Below are positions 8,922 to 16,899 of a stretch of 64,000 bases of DNA, piece after piece. The stretch's first letter is position 1, and every line of letters starts with the position of its first letter. The DNA is from Paenarthrobacter histidinolovorans (lineage in GTDB: Bacteria > Actinomycetota > Actinomycetes > Actinomycetales > Micrococcaceae): contig NZ_BMPM01000007.1 in assembly GCF_014647595.1 (NCBI RefSeq), positions 124,001-188,000 on the forward strand. The letters are read 5' to 3'. The notes beneath the pieces were generated by a model, which did no database searches, was not told where the DNA came from, and worked only from the letters and a program-made list of their open reading frames with translations. The position numbers were made by a program, and so were the translations under genes.

Positions 8922-9578
8922 TTAGCGGGACCCGGTTAGTGCGGCGTCGAAGAACGCCCTCTCCAACCTGACGGCATCTGCGAAGGTGGCGGCAACGCGT
9001 TCCCGTGCGGCGGCGTCGGAAGGCTCGACGGCGTCGAACTCGTCCCGTAGCCACGTCACCCAGGCGTTGTACCCCGGGTTGTTGTGGAGACGGATCCATT
9101 CGGCGTGCTTTGCGTGGGTGGGCCATTGACCAGGGTCGCCAGCGCGTGCTGCCCAATCGCCGTAAAGCCACTCGGCAACCAGCAGCACGGCAAGGACCTC
9201 CGGGTAGGAGCGGGTGGCGAGGGCGCTGCGCATCAGGTCGTCAAAATCCCGCGTGGCGGGCTCTAGCTCCGGTGCGGTCCGATCTGCTTCGGGAACGTCG
9301 AGTTCATTGAATGAATCCTGGAAGTACGTATTCTCGTCCGAAGCGAAGGCACCAAGGACTCCGGCAAACACCAGACGTGAAGGCAACGACGGCGCCGATG
9401 CCACAGCCTGGCCCAACAGGGCCGTGAAGGCATCGCAGAACTGGTAGTCCTGAACGAGATAGCGGCGGAGGTCCTCATCGGAGAGGGACCCGTCCAGCAA
9501 CTGGTCCACGAACGGGTGGTTGACGGCGGCGTCCCAGTCCTCGGCGTACTGGTTCCTGAGTTTATTGGCGAAGCCCAC
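8922..9578 (-). CDS. TenA family protein (thiaminase II / aminopyrimidine aminohydrolase-like)
   Basis: 218 residues, the usual TenA size. Family members hydrolyse aminopyrimidines in thiamin salvage. The all-helical heme-oxygenase-like fold is supported by NHPFVDQLLDGSL, LRRYLVQDYQFCDAFTALLGQA and FFDAALTG near the end. The position that carries the catalytic Cys in classical TenA_C reads VAEWLYGDWA here, which suggests the Glu-type (TenA_E) branch, so true thiaminase activity is uncertain. GTG start at 9578 is set by AGGAGG 7 bases upstream. I looked for a TPP riboswitch in the 150-base leader and found no GGCTGAGA-like core. Confidence 0.8.
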   Translation of the reverse strand: MGFANKLRNQYAEDWDAAVNHPFVDQLLDGSLSDEDLRRYLVQDYQFCDAFTALLGQAVASAPSLPSRLVFAGVLGAFASDENTYFQDSFNELDVPEADRTAPELEPATRDFDDLMRSALATRSYPEVLAVLLVAEWLYGDWAARAGDPGQWPTHAKHAEWIRLHNNPGYNAWVTWLRDEFDAVEPSDAAARERVAATFADAVRLERAFFDAALTGSR

Positions 9579-9731
9579 GGTGTTTCCTCCTGAGTTGTCG
9601 GCTTTCGGAGCCTGGCAACGTAGGCTCTGCCCGCCCTTGCCACGCGCGTTGCATTCGCAACCACGGATAACCATAAGTCCGCCCTCGATCATCGACGCTA
9701 TATTGTCGGTGCCCGCTGTCAAAGTTAGGGC

Positions 9732-11201
9732 ATGGAGGAAATTGGGGAGAGCGGAGCGGGCGCAGCAGTGGCGCTCCGGCGAGCCCCCGATGTCCCTGAC
9801 GCTGTTCATCGGAGTCCTGTTCCGGCCAGCACCGTGAGTGCAGACCTGATGGAGCAGTTGCGTGTTTTGGAGGAGATGAAGTCGGCGATCTGCGGTTTGC
9901 AGGCGCAGGTTGCTGTGGCTTTTGATCTTGCCCAGCGTGCCGAACAAGCCGAAGCCGGTGTCCCTGCCTCGGAACGCGGCCAGGGGGTTGGTGCCCAGGT
10001 TGCGTTGGCTCGGCGGGAGTCACCGAACCGTGGTTCCCGGCTGCTCGGTTTGGCGAAGGCCCTTGTGACGGAGATGCCGCGGACTTTGGCGGTGCTGCAG
10101 TCCGGGCAGCTGAATGAATGGCGGGCCACACTCCTGGTAAAGGAGACGGCGTGTTTGTCTGTTGAGGACCGGCGTGCGGTGGATGAGGAACTCGCCCCCG
10201 ATACCGGGGCTTTTACGGGTAAGGGCGACCGCGCGATCATTGCAGCGGCGAAGACGGCCGCGTACCGGCGGGATCCGCGGTCGGTGCTCGGGCGGGCCAG
10301 CCGTGCCGCCGCGGAGCGGACCGTGAGCTTGCGTCCGGCGCCGGACACCATGACCTATCTGACCGCGCTGCTTCCGGTCGCCCAAGGCGTGGCGGTCTAC
10401 GCCGCCCTCACCAGAGCTGCTGATTCGGCCCGCGCCAGTGGCGGCCCGGGTGCGGGTGGCTGGCGTTCGGGATCCAGTGATGGTGCGGGCGCCCGTGGCC
10501 CGGGCGCCCGTGGTGCGGGATCTGGGGTTGTACTGACACGCGGCCAGCTCATGGCCGACACGCTCGTTGAGCGCATCACCGGCACGCCCGGCGGAATCAC
10601 AGGGATCAATCTGGATCTCGTCATGACCGACCGCACCCTCTTCCAAGGCGACAGCGAACCAGCACGCCTCAACGGCTACGGAATCGTCCCCGCCGAATGG
10701 GCCAGAACAATGCTCGCCGAAGGGCAAGCTGACCAGGATCCAACGGACCGGAACTCAGCTGACCAGGTTCAAGCTGACCAGAATTTAGCTGGCCAGGTTC
10801 AAGCTGACCAGAACCGGGACAACGAGCTCACTGTCTGGCTTCGCCGGCTCTACACCGCGCCAGCCACGGGAGAGCTCCTTGCCACCGATTCCAAAGCGCG
10901 GCTCTTTACTGGTCGGCTCCGGCGGTTCATCGAAACGCGGGACGACACCTGCCGGACGCCGTATTGCGATGCCCCCATCAGGCATATTGACCATGTGGTG
11001 CCATGGCGTTCCGGAGGGGAAACCAACCTCGGCAACGGCGCAGGACTATGCGAAGCGTGCAATCACACCAAGGAAAGCCCCGGCTGGACCACCCGAGCCG
11101 TGCAAGCCGACGTGCATACGCTCGAAATCAGCACGCCCACCGGACACAGCTACCTGTCCAAAGCCCCGTCACTACCCGGACATCGACCCTCCAGAACGTA
11201 G
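9732..11201 (+). CDS. DUF222 domain protein with C-terminal HNH endonuclease motif
   Basis: 489 residues. DUF222 occupies roughly residues 40-330. The HNH zinc-finger nuclease motif is at the C-terminus: [19 protein letters not shown], then [14 protein letters not shown], with paired CxxC-like cysteines and the HIDH core. Such genes occur in many copies in actinobacteria; some are tied to 13E12-type repeats, but their role is not settled. Between the domains are a Gly/Arg-rich stretch (GPGARGAG) and a 10-residue repeat (10727-10816). The ATG lacks a good ribosome site; CAAAGT 6 bases upstream could be a weak leaderless -10. Confidence 0.82.
   Translation: MEEIGESGAGAAVALRRAPDVPDAVHRSPVPASTVSADLMEQLRVLEEMKSAICGLQAQVAVAFDLAQRAEQAEAGVPASERGQGVGAQVALARRESPNRGSRLLGLAKALVTEMPRTLAVLQSGQLNEWRATLLVKETACLSVEDRRAVDEELAPDTGAFTGKGDRAIIAAAKTAAYRRDPRSVLGRASRAAAERTVSLRPAPDTMTYLTALLPVAQGVAVYAALTRAADSARASGGPGAGGWRSGSSDGAGARGPGARGAGSGVVLTRGQLMADTLVERITGTPGGITGINLDLVMTDRTLFQGDSEPARLNGYGIVPAEWARTMLAEGQADQDPTDRNSADQVQADQNLAGQVQADQNRDNELTVWLRRLYTAPATGELLATDSKARLFTGRLRRFIETRDDTCRTPYCDAPIRHIDHVVPWRSGGETNLGNGAGLCEACNHTKESPGWTTRAVQADVHTLEISTPTGHSYLSKAPSLPGHRPSRT
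10727..10816 (+). repeat. Three 30-bp tandem repeats inside the DUF222-HNH gene
   Basis: Units at 10727-10756, 10757-10786 and 10787-10816. Each begins AGCTG(A/G)CCAGG and encodes A(D/G)Q plus seven residues. The second and third units are nearly identical; the first has diverged. They form a hydrophilic Asp/Gln/Asn-rich linker before the HNH domain. Confidence 0.85.
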
Positions 11202-11218
11202 AAGGCTCGCTTAGCGTC

Positions 11219-11728
11219 TTATTCCTCCGTGAAATCCCCGGCGTCCCTACGGAAGGTGCCCAGGACGCGGATGAGGTGATCGACGTCGTCGGAACCGAAA
11301 CCTGAGTTGCTGAAAACCTCCGCGTTGAGGGCCGCCGTCGCCTTCTTTGCGAGGGTCCGGCCTTCGGCGGTGAGTTCGATCAGCGTGGTGCGGCCGTCAG
11401 TGGGGTGCGGTGAGCGTGCCACAAGGCCGGCCTTTTCAAGGCGGTCGACGGCGTTGGTCACCGACGTCGGATGCACCTGCAGGAGCGCACTGGCTTTGTT
11501 CATGGGCAGCGCACCGCTGCGGGCGAAACTTAACAGGGCGAGGAGTTCGTAGCGCGCGAAGGTCAGCTCGAATGGTTTGAGTACTGTTTCGATGCGCGCC
11601 AGGAGGATCTGCTGCGTCCTCATGATCGCGGTGATGGCCGCCATGGGCGCGGCAACATCACCCCAACCATGCCTTTCCCAGTTGCGCTGGGCATCGGCAA
11701 TGGGGTCGCGGGGGAGTGGCGTGCCCAT
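11219..11728 (-). CDS. MarR family transcriptional regulator
   Basis: 169 residues. Winged helix: RYELLALLSFARSGALPMNKASALLQVHPTSVTNAVDRLEKAGLVAR as the helix-turn-helix, then the wing SPHPTDGRTTLIELTAEG, which is the standard MarR signature. An extended N-terminus (WERHGWGDVAAPMAAITAIMR) is typical of a MarR subgroup in acyl-CoA gene clusters. It lies 24 bases downstream of the acyl-CoA synthetase gene, has AGGAGG before its ATG, and is probably co-transcribed with it. It likely senses an acyl-CoA or aromatic acid and represses the divergent promoters near 13520-13553. The ligand is an inference. Confidence 0.88.
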   Translation of the reverse strand: MGTPLPRDPIADAQRNWERHGWGDVAAPMAAITAIMRTQQILLARIETVLKPFELTFARYELLALLSFARSGALPMNKASALLQVHPTSVTNAVDRLEKAGLVARSPHPTDGRTTLIELTAEGRTLAKKATAALNAEVFSNSGFGSDDVDHLIRVLGTFRRDAGDFTEE

Positions 11729-11752
11729 GGGCCTCCTTGGTTGCTCGGGTGC

Positions 11753-13471
11753 TTAGTCTTTCAGATTCGGGAACTCTTCTTCGCTGTATTCCACGCCCAA
11801 ACCCGAGGGCAGTGGACCGTCTCCGTGCCGCGCAACTTCCGTCCCGCGCAGTTCAACCCGCCTGATCTTGCCTGAAATCGTTTTGGGCAACTCACCGAAT
11901 TCGAGCCTCCGGATCCGTTTGAAGGGTGCCAGGTGCTCGCGGCAGTACCTGAGGATGTCCTCCGCAACCGCCGGGCCCGCTTCGTAGCCGGCGGCCAGCA
12001 CCACAAACGCTTTCGGGACCGACAACTTCACGGCATCAGGCGAAGGTACGACGGCGGCCTCCGCCACTGCGGGATGCTCGATCAGGACGCTTTCGAGCTC
12101 GAACGGTGACAGCCGGTAGTCGGAGGATTTGAAGACATCATCATCCCGTCCGACGTAGGTGATGACGCCGTCGGCGTCCCGGCTGGCCATGTCGCCGGTG
12201 TGGTAATAGCCGTCGCGGAAGGCATCGGCCGTCTTGGCTTCGTCACCGAAGTAGCCCTTCATGAGGCCCACGGGCCGGGGGTCCAAGCGCAAGCAAAGTT
12301 CGCCGTCGTTGGCTTCCTGGCCGGTAACAGGGTCAACAAGGACGACGTCGTACCCGGGAAGCGGCCTGCCCATGGAGCCGATTTTTACCGGCTGGGCGGG
12401 CGTGTTGGCGATCTGGACGGTGGATTCTGTCTGGCCGAAGCCGTCGCGGATGGTGACGCCCCAAGCTTGCTCCACCTGGCCGATGACCTCGGCGTTCAGC
12501 GGTTCGCCAGCGGAAACCACTTTGCCTGGCGGAGTGGTGAGCTGCGTGAGGTCAGCCTGGATGAGCATGCGCCACACGGTGGGTGGCGCGCAGAAACTTG
12601 TCACGCCCTCGCGCCCCATTTGCTCCATGAGGGCGGCTGCATTGAAGCGGTCGTAGTTGTAGATGAAGACCGTGGCCTCGGCGATCCAGGGAGTGAAGAC
12701 GTTGGACCAGGCATGTTTTGCCCACCCCGGGGAGGCCACGTTCAGGTGCACGTCCCCGGGCTCGAGGCCGATCCAGTACATGGTGGACAGGTGGCCCACA
12801 GGGTAGGACGTGTGGGTATGTTCCACCAGCTTGGCGCGCGATGTGGTGCCCGACGTGAAGTAGAGCAGGAGGGTTTCGTCCGCCTTGGTAGGGGCATCGG
12901 GGGTGAAGTCCGTGCCGGCGTCGTACGAATCCGCGTACTGTTTCGCGTCTGGGTTGCTGCGCTCGACGCCCACCTCAATGAGCCGGTAGTTGCCCTCGAC
13001 GGCGGCAAACTTGCCAATGTTGGCACTTCCGACCGCCACCCAGGCCGCACCGCCGCGCTCAACGCGGTCCTGGAGATCCCGTGCTCCCATGAGCGTGGTG
13101 GTGGGGATCATGACGATGCCCAGCTTGATGCCGGCCAGCATGAGTTCCCAGAGCTCCACCTGGTTGCCGAGCATGATGATCATGTGGTCGCCGCGTCGGA
13201 CGCCCTCGCCGCGAAGCCACGTGGCGAGCTGCGAGGACCTGTCGGATAGTTCCTTGAACGTGCGCCGCGTGGAGCTGCCATCCTGTTCGACGATCACCAG
13301 TGCGGGCTGGTCACCTCTGTGAGGGTCTGCCGCCAGTTGGTCGAACCAATCCAGGGCGAAGTTGAACTCCTCGAAGCGTGGCCACTGGAATTCAGCGTGT
13401 GCCGTTGCATAGTCCTCGCGTAGTTCCAGCAGCCGGTCGCGGGCCGCACGGAAGTCTTCTGTGACTGTCAA
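11753..13471 (-). CDS. AMP-binding acyl-CoA synthetase
   Basis: 572 residues from a TTG start at 13471 that has GAAAGG six bases upstream; the frame is open further upstream without a usable start site. It activates a carboxylic acid with ATP to the acyl-adenylate and then to the CoA thioester. Adenylate-forming motifs: LLYFTSGTTSRAKLVEHTH (P-loop), GFGQTESTVQIA, HTGDMASRDADGVITYVGRDDDVFKSSDYRLSP (hinge) and the C-terminal lysine region LPKTISGKIRR. The length and VGHLSTMYWIGLEPGD stretch resemble the medium-chain/acetoacetyl ACSM-like group. Partner of the MarR gene and divergent from an acyl-CoA dehydrogenase, so a short or branched acid is a plausible substrate. Confidence 0.88.
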   Translation of the reverse strand: MTVTEDFRAARDRLLELREDYATAHAEFQWPRFEEFNFALDWFDQLAADPHRGDQPALVIVEQDGSSTRRTFKELSDRSSQLATWLRGEGVRRGDHMIIMLGNQVELWELMLAGIKLGIVMIPTTTLMGARDLQDRVERGGAAWVAVGSANIGKFAAVEGNYRLIEVGVERSNPDAKQYADSYDAGTDFTPDAPTKADETLLLYFTSGTTSRAKLVEHTHTSYPVGHLSTMYWIGLEPGDVHLNVASPGWAKHAWSNVFTPWIAEATVFIYNYDRFNAAALMEQMGREGVTSFCAPPTVWRMLIQADLTQLTTPPGKVVSAGEPLNAEVIGQVEQAWGVTIRDGFGQTESTVQIANTPAQPVKIGSMGRPLPGYDVVLVDPVTGQEANDGELCLRLDPRPVGLMKGYFGDEAKTADAFRDGYYHTGDMASRDADGVITYVGRDDDVFKSSDYRLSPFELESVLIEHPAVAEAAVVPSPDAVKLSVPKAFVVLAAGYEAGPAVAEDILRYCREHLAPFKRIRRLEFGELPKTISGKIRRVELRGTEVARHGDGPLPSGLGVEYSEEEFPNLKD

Positions 13472-13519
13472 AGTCAGCCTTTCGCTTGGGGATGACGGGC
13501 ACCCTTGCCCGGCATCCCA

Positions 13520-13553
13520 CCTAGTGATACACATCACCTTGCAATATACTAGG
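13520..13553. promoter_or_regulatory. Dyad-rich divergent promoter region between acyl-CoA synthetase and acyl-CoA dehydrogenase
   Basis: Nested inverted repeats: CCTAGT (13520-13525) pairs with ACTAGG (13548-13553), and GTGAT-ACAC-ATCAC spans 13524-13537. A near-consensus -10, TATACT (13545-13550), overlaps the right arm and points toward the dehydrogenase gene. This is a good candidate MarR operator covering the divergent promoters. Confidence 0.5.
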
Positions 13554-13601
13554 ACATCCAAGGGTTTGGAAGAGCCTTCCGGGACATGACGAAGGGGTCT
13601 A

Positions 13602-14819
13602 ATGCTCGAGCAAAAAGCCGCCGGCACCGTTACCAGCGGTCCAGCTTCAGAACGCGTCCTCCCTCCTTACCCGGAGGCGGACCTCATGCATGTGGTCGAT
13701 CTGCTCCCTGTCCGGGAACGGGAGCGGTACCTGCAGATCAGGGAGTTCCTGCAGTCACGCATCCGCGCAGCCAGTATCGACTACTGGAACCGGGAAGAAT
13801 TCCCGGTTGGGTTGCTCGCCGAAATGGCGCAGTTCGGGCTGGGAGGGCTGCAAACAGACGGCTCCTCGCAGTTGTTCAAGGGGCTCATGTACACCGAGGT
13901 GGCCCGCGCCGATGTGTCCCTCTCGGCGTTGGTGGGCATCCACAACGAGCTGATCGTCGGCATGATCCACGAGCTCGGCTCAGCGGAGCAGAAGCGAAAA
14001 TGGCTGCCCGGCCTGGAAGCCTTCACTCAGTTGGGCGCCTTCGCGCTCACCGAACCGGACCACGGTTCGGACATCGCCGGCGGGCTCTCGACGACGGCGC
14101 GGCGCGACGGCGGCGAATGGGTCATCAACGGTGCCAAGCGCTGGATCGGGGCCGGCACAATTGCCGACTTCGCCCTGGTATGGGCGCGGGATCTCTCCGA
14201 TGGCCATATTAAGGGCTACATCGTTGAGACGGACCGGCCGGGTTACTCAGCCACCAAGATTTCCAACAAAATAGGCCTCCGCATCATGCAGAATGCGGAC
14301 ATCGTCCTGGACGAGGTCCGGATCCCGGAGTCGAACCTCCTGCCCGGGGCAACAGAGTTCTCCCGGGCGAACGATCTCCTGCGCGATTCCCGGGCGTGGG
14401 TGGGCTGGCAGGCTGCGGGCATCCAGTTGGCTGCTTTTGATATTGCCCGCTCCTACGCCTTGGAGCGGAAGCAGTTCGGCAAGGAACTCGCCCGCTTCCA
14501 GTTGGTACAGCAGCAGCTCGCCGACATCCTGGGTAACGCCAATGCTTCGCTGTCCATGATGGTGGAGCTCGCCCGGATCCAGCAGGCTGGAAAGCTGGAG
14601 ATGGTCCAGGCCGCCATGTGCAAAGCCACCACCACCCGTCTGGCCCGTTCATCGGTGGCCATGGGCAGATCCCTCCTGGGTGGGAACGGAATCACCACGG
14701 ACTACGAGATGGGCAAGCTCTTCGGTGATGCCGAAATCCTCTACACCTACGAGGGCAGCTATGAGATCAACTCGATGATCGTGGCCCGTGCGGTGACGGG
14801 GAAGTCGGCGTTCGTTTAA
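13602..14819 (+). CDS. Acyl-CoA dehydrogenase
   Basis: 405 residues. FAD flavoenzyme that introduces an alpha,beta double bond into acyl-CoA and passes electrons to ETF. Motifs: GAFALTEPDHGSDIA (FAD/substrate loop), GEWVINGAKRWIGAG, ALERKQFGKELARFQLVQQQLAD, LGGNGITTDYEMGKLFGDAE, and the catalytic-base segment YTYEGSYEINSMIVAR, placed as in glutaryl-CoA and short/branched-chain members. AAGGGG lies close before the ATG. Together with the valine operon 5 kb away it could supply methacrylyl-CoA from isobutyryl-CoA, but glutaryl-CoA-like activity is equally possible. Confidence 0.9.
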   Translation: MLEQKAAGTVTSGPASERVLPPYPEADLMHVVDLLPVRERERYLQIREFLQSRIRAASIDYWNREEFPVGLLAEMAQFGLGGLQTDGSSQLFKGLMYTEVARADVSLSALVGIHNELIVGMIHELGSAEQKRKWLPGLEAFTQLGAFALTEPDHGSDIAGGLSTTARRDGGEWVINGAKRWIGAGTIADFALVWARDLSDGHIKGYIVETDRPGYSATKISNKIGLRIMQNADIVLDEVRIPESNLLPGATEFSRANDLLRDSRAWVGWQAAGIQLAAFDIARSYALERKQFGKELARFQLVQQQLADILGNANASLSMMVELARIQQAGKLEMVQAAMCKATTTRLARSSVAMGRSLLGGNGITTDYEMGKLFGDAEILYTYEGSYEINSMIVARAVTGKSAFV

Positions 14820-14824
14820 CGGCG

Positions 14825-14873
14825 AGAAGGGCATCCCCTCGCTGGTGCGGAACCGGCGAGGGGATGCCCTTCT
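14825..14873. terminator. Strong bidirectional terminator
   Basis: Perfect 18-bp stem: 14825-14842 (AGAAGGGCATCCCCTCGC) with 14856-14873. The loop is 13 bases and TTCGTGATT follows. It sits between the convergent acyl-CoA dehydrogenase and permease genes. Confidence 0.9.
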
Positions 14874-14882
14874 TCGTGATTG

Positions 14883-16511
14883 CTAGGAGTTACGGGCCGC
14901 AGCGAGGGAAGGGTCTGCCGTTGCCGGGCTTACCTGCGACGGGTCTGCCGTTGCTGGGTCTGCCGTTGCCGCTGCGGGTGCCGCGGCGTGTTCGGCCAGG
15001 ACTCCTGTCCTGTGCCTGATGCGGAGGCGGTAGAGGAGCGTCCCACCCACGACAACCGCGGCAACGAACATCACGCCGCCCCATTGCAGGTACCACTCGA
15101 ACGGCGGGACGGAGTTGTAAATCTCCGGTCGCGGCCACACCAGGTTCAGCGTCATGGCGCCGCCCCACAGGACTGCCAGGATGTTCACTGGCAGCCCCCA
15201 CTTACCGAGGCTGAACCCGGGCTCTGATCCATCATCCTTCAACGGCCACTTCTTGAGGAACCGGCGCCGCAGCAACGGCACGGTGACCAGAAGGTAGGAG
15301 AGGTAGATCAGGACGATGCTGATGCTGGACAGAATGGTGAAGATTGCCGGCTGGGAGATGTTGACGATCAGCGGAATGACTGCCACTACGCCGATAACAA
15401 TGGCAGCGACCGTAGGGGTTTTCCGGGTGGGGTGTACTTTGCTGAGTTGGCGGCTGAAGGGAAGGTTATTGTCCCTCGCCATGGCAAACATCATCCGGAT
15501 GGCGGCTGCGTGGACGGCCAGGGTGCAGACAACTACGGCAACCACGATACAGACCAGGAATGCCTTGCCGAAGGGGCCGCCGAGCACCGAGAGCACGATG
15601 TACTGCAAACCGCCATCGGCCGCTCCGATCTTGGGATCGGACAGGTCCGGGGCTGCCAGGATTCCGCCCAGCAGGAGCAGACCACCCAGCAGGAAGGATG
15701 CTGTGACGGCACGCAGGATCGCTTTGGGTGCCGTGCGCTTGGGGTCTTTGGTTTCTTCGCCCAGGGAACTGGCGGTATCGAATCCGTACATGACGTAGCC
15801 CGAAGCCATCGCGGCGATGAGGAACACACCGAAGAATCCCAGGGGGTGCTCCTGGCCGAAACCGGCGGTATCCAGGAGGACTTCCGGTCCGCGAACGGAG
15901 TGCCAGATGAGGGCCACGATCAGCAGGACGGCCGCCACCAATTCCACGAACACGCCAACGCTGTTGATCATGGTCATGAGCTTTACGCCGAACGCATTGA
16001 TGAGCGTGGAGATGCCGATCATTATGCTGGCGAGGATGACTCCGTTGACGGCGAAGTCGTAGGGACCGGTGCCGTCGCCGACCAATTGGAAGCCGCTCCA
16101 GATCTGCGGCAACGTGATCTGGAGGGCCAGCGCAACGGAGCCCAGGGCCATGATGGAGGAGAGCAGCAACAGCCATCCGGCCAGCCAGGCCCATGTTCCT
16201 GTTGAGAGCCTCTTGGCCCAGTTGTAGACCGAACCGGCCACGGGGTAGCGCCCGGCCAATTCAGCAAAGCACAGGGCAACCATGAGCTGCCCGACGAACA
16301 CGATGGGCCACGACCAGGCGTAGGCGGGTCCCGCCGTCGAAAATCCAAAGTAAAACAGTTGAAAGACGCCGGTGAGGATGGAGATATAGCTGACGCCGGC
16401 GGCGAAGCTGGCGAACTTACCGATGCTGCGGTCCAGGGTTTGGGCATAGCCAAACTCGTCCATGCCGCTTGCATCGCTCTTGCAGGGTCCTGATTTGCTG
16501 GGTTCTGACAT
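14883..16511 (-). CDS. APC-family permease, probable choline-module transporter
   Basis: 542 residues, about 12-13 membrane helices. Amino acid-polyamine-organocation fold: a short N-terminal soluble tail, IGKFASFAAGVSYISILTGVF (helix 1), CFAELAGRYPVAGSVYNWAKRL (the conserved helix 2-3 loop), and YGFDTASSLGEETKDPKRTAPKAI (the ETxDP loop). The C-terminal tail is a low-complexity Ala/Thr/Pro repeat (ATADP units). Start at ATG 16511 is set by TAGGAG. The gene lies downstream of choline oxidase on the same strand but has its own upstream copy of the betB promoter and operators (16720-16772), so it probably imports choline or a related quaternary amine. The substrate is inferred from context; APC members more often carry amino acids. 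Confidence 0.85.
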   Translation of the reverse strand: MSEPSKSGPCKSDASGMDEFGYAQTLDRSIGKFASFAAGVSYISILTGVFQLFYFGFSTAGPAYAWSWPIVFVGQLMVALCFAELAGRYPVAGSVYNWAKRLSTGTWAWLAGWLLLLSSIMALGSVALALQITLPQIWSGFQLVGDGTGPYDFAVNGVILASIMIGISTLINAFGVKLMTMINSVGVFVELVAAVLLIVALIWHSVRGPEVLLDTAGFGQEHPLGFFGVFLIAAMASGYVMYGFDTASSLGEETKDPKRTAPKAILRAVTASFLLGGLLLLGGILAAPDLSDPKIGAADGGLQYIVLSVLGGPFGKAFLVCIVVAVVVCTLAVHAAAIRMMFAMARDNNLPFSRQLSKVHPTRKTPTVAAIVIGVVAVIPLIVNISQPAIFTILSSISIVLIYLSYLLVTVPLLRRRFLKKWPLKDDGSEPGFSLGKWGLPVNILAVLWGGAMTLNLVWPRPEIYNSVPPFEWYLQWGGVMFVAAVVVGGTLLYRLRIRHRTGVLAEHAAAPAAATADPATADPSQVSPATADPSLAAARNS

Positions 16512-16604
16512 TCGAACTCCTAATTCAGACATGCACAAATGGTGATGACCTGCGGCCGCCATTGGTCGCAGTCGAAATCAAAAGGCCGGGCACCGCGGTG
16601 TGCC

Positions 16605-16712
16605 TCAGGCTGTTTCCCCCGTTGATGTTGCGTGGCTGGCCGTACTGTCGATGTAGTCGACGTCCAGGCCAGGTCCGCCAGGCCACAATCGCTTAGGTGT
16701 GGCGTGGGTCAT
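16605..16712 (-). CDS. 35-residue small ORF, leader of the permease transcript
   Basis: Short open frame starting at the ATG that lies 7 bases after the -10 of the permease promoter, so it would be the first codon of a leaderless mRNA. It ends with TGA at 16605, 93 bases before the permease ATG. The first five residues (MTHAT) match the start of betaine-aldehyde dehydrogenase (MTQAT), and 14 of the first 15 bases are identical, after which similarity stops. It therefore looks like the promoter-plus-start of betB duplicated in front of the permease. It may be a regulatory leader peptide, a small protein, or a translated by-product. It has no recognisable domain. Confidence 0.45.
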   Translation of the reverse strand: MTHATPKRLWPGGPGLDVDYIDSTASHATSTGETA

Positions 16713-16719
16713 AAAAAAC

Positions 16720-16772
16720 AGGTTAGTTCAGTTTGAACAGGCGTTCAAGACTTGTGAATGAACAAATGTTCA
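16720..16772 (-). promoter_or_regulatory. Leaderless promoter and two operators upstream of the permease unit
   Basis: Reading leftwards: palindrome TGAACA-NN-TGTTCA (16759-16772), 10-base gap, palindrome TTGAAC-N4-GTTCAA (16733-16748), whose first arm is also the -35 hexamer (16748-16743). Seventeen bases later comes TAACCT (16725-16720) as -10, then seven bases to ATG 16712. The arrangement is repeated before betB (20058-20109). A TetR-type repressor bound at the proximal palindrome would block the -35. Confidence 0.75.
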
Positions 16773-16871
16773 AGAATAATGTGCGCGCCTTTCCGTACAG
16801 CTTTGCGCCCGCAAGGGTGCGCGGAAGCACCGGAGAAGGCGCGCACACCCTTCACCGTTTGTTTCGGTCAA

Positions 16872-16899
16872 TGTCTCTTGCCTGCTCAGGCAAGAGACA
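16872..16899 (-). terminator. Hairpin overlapping the stop of choline oxidase
   Basis: TGTCTCTTGCCTG (16872-16884) pairs perfectly with CAGGCAAGAGACA (16887-16899). It includes the codA stop codon at 16886-16888. It lacks a T tract and could be a terminator or an RNA-stabilising 3' stem. Confidence 0.55.

Noticed and set aside
9579..9731. TPP riboswitch before the TenA-like gene
   Set aside because: Expected from context, but the leader has no GGCTGAGA or matching P2/P4 elements.
9732..11201. Mobile intron or homing endonuclease insertion
   Set aside because: The HNH motif belongs to a complete DUF222 protein; no split gene or inverted repeat ends flank it.
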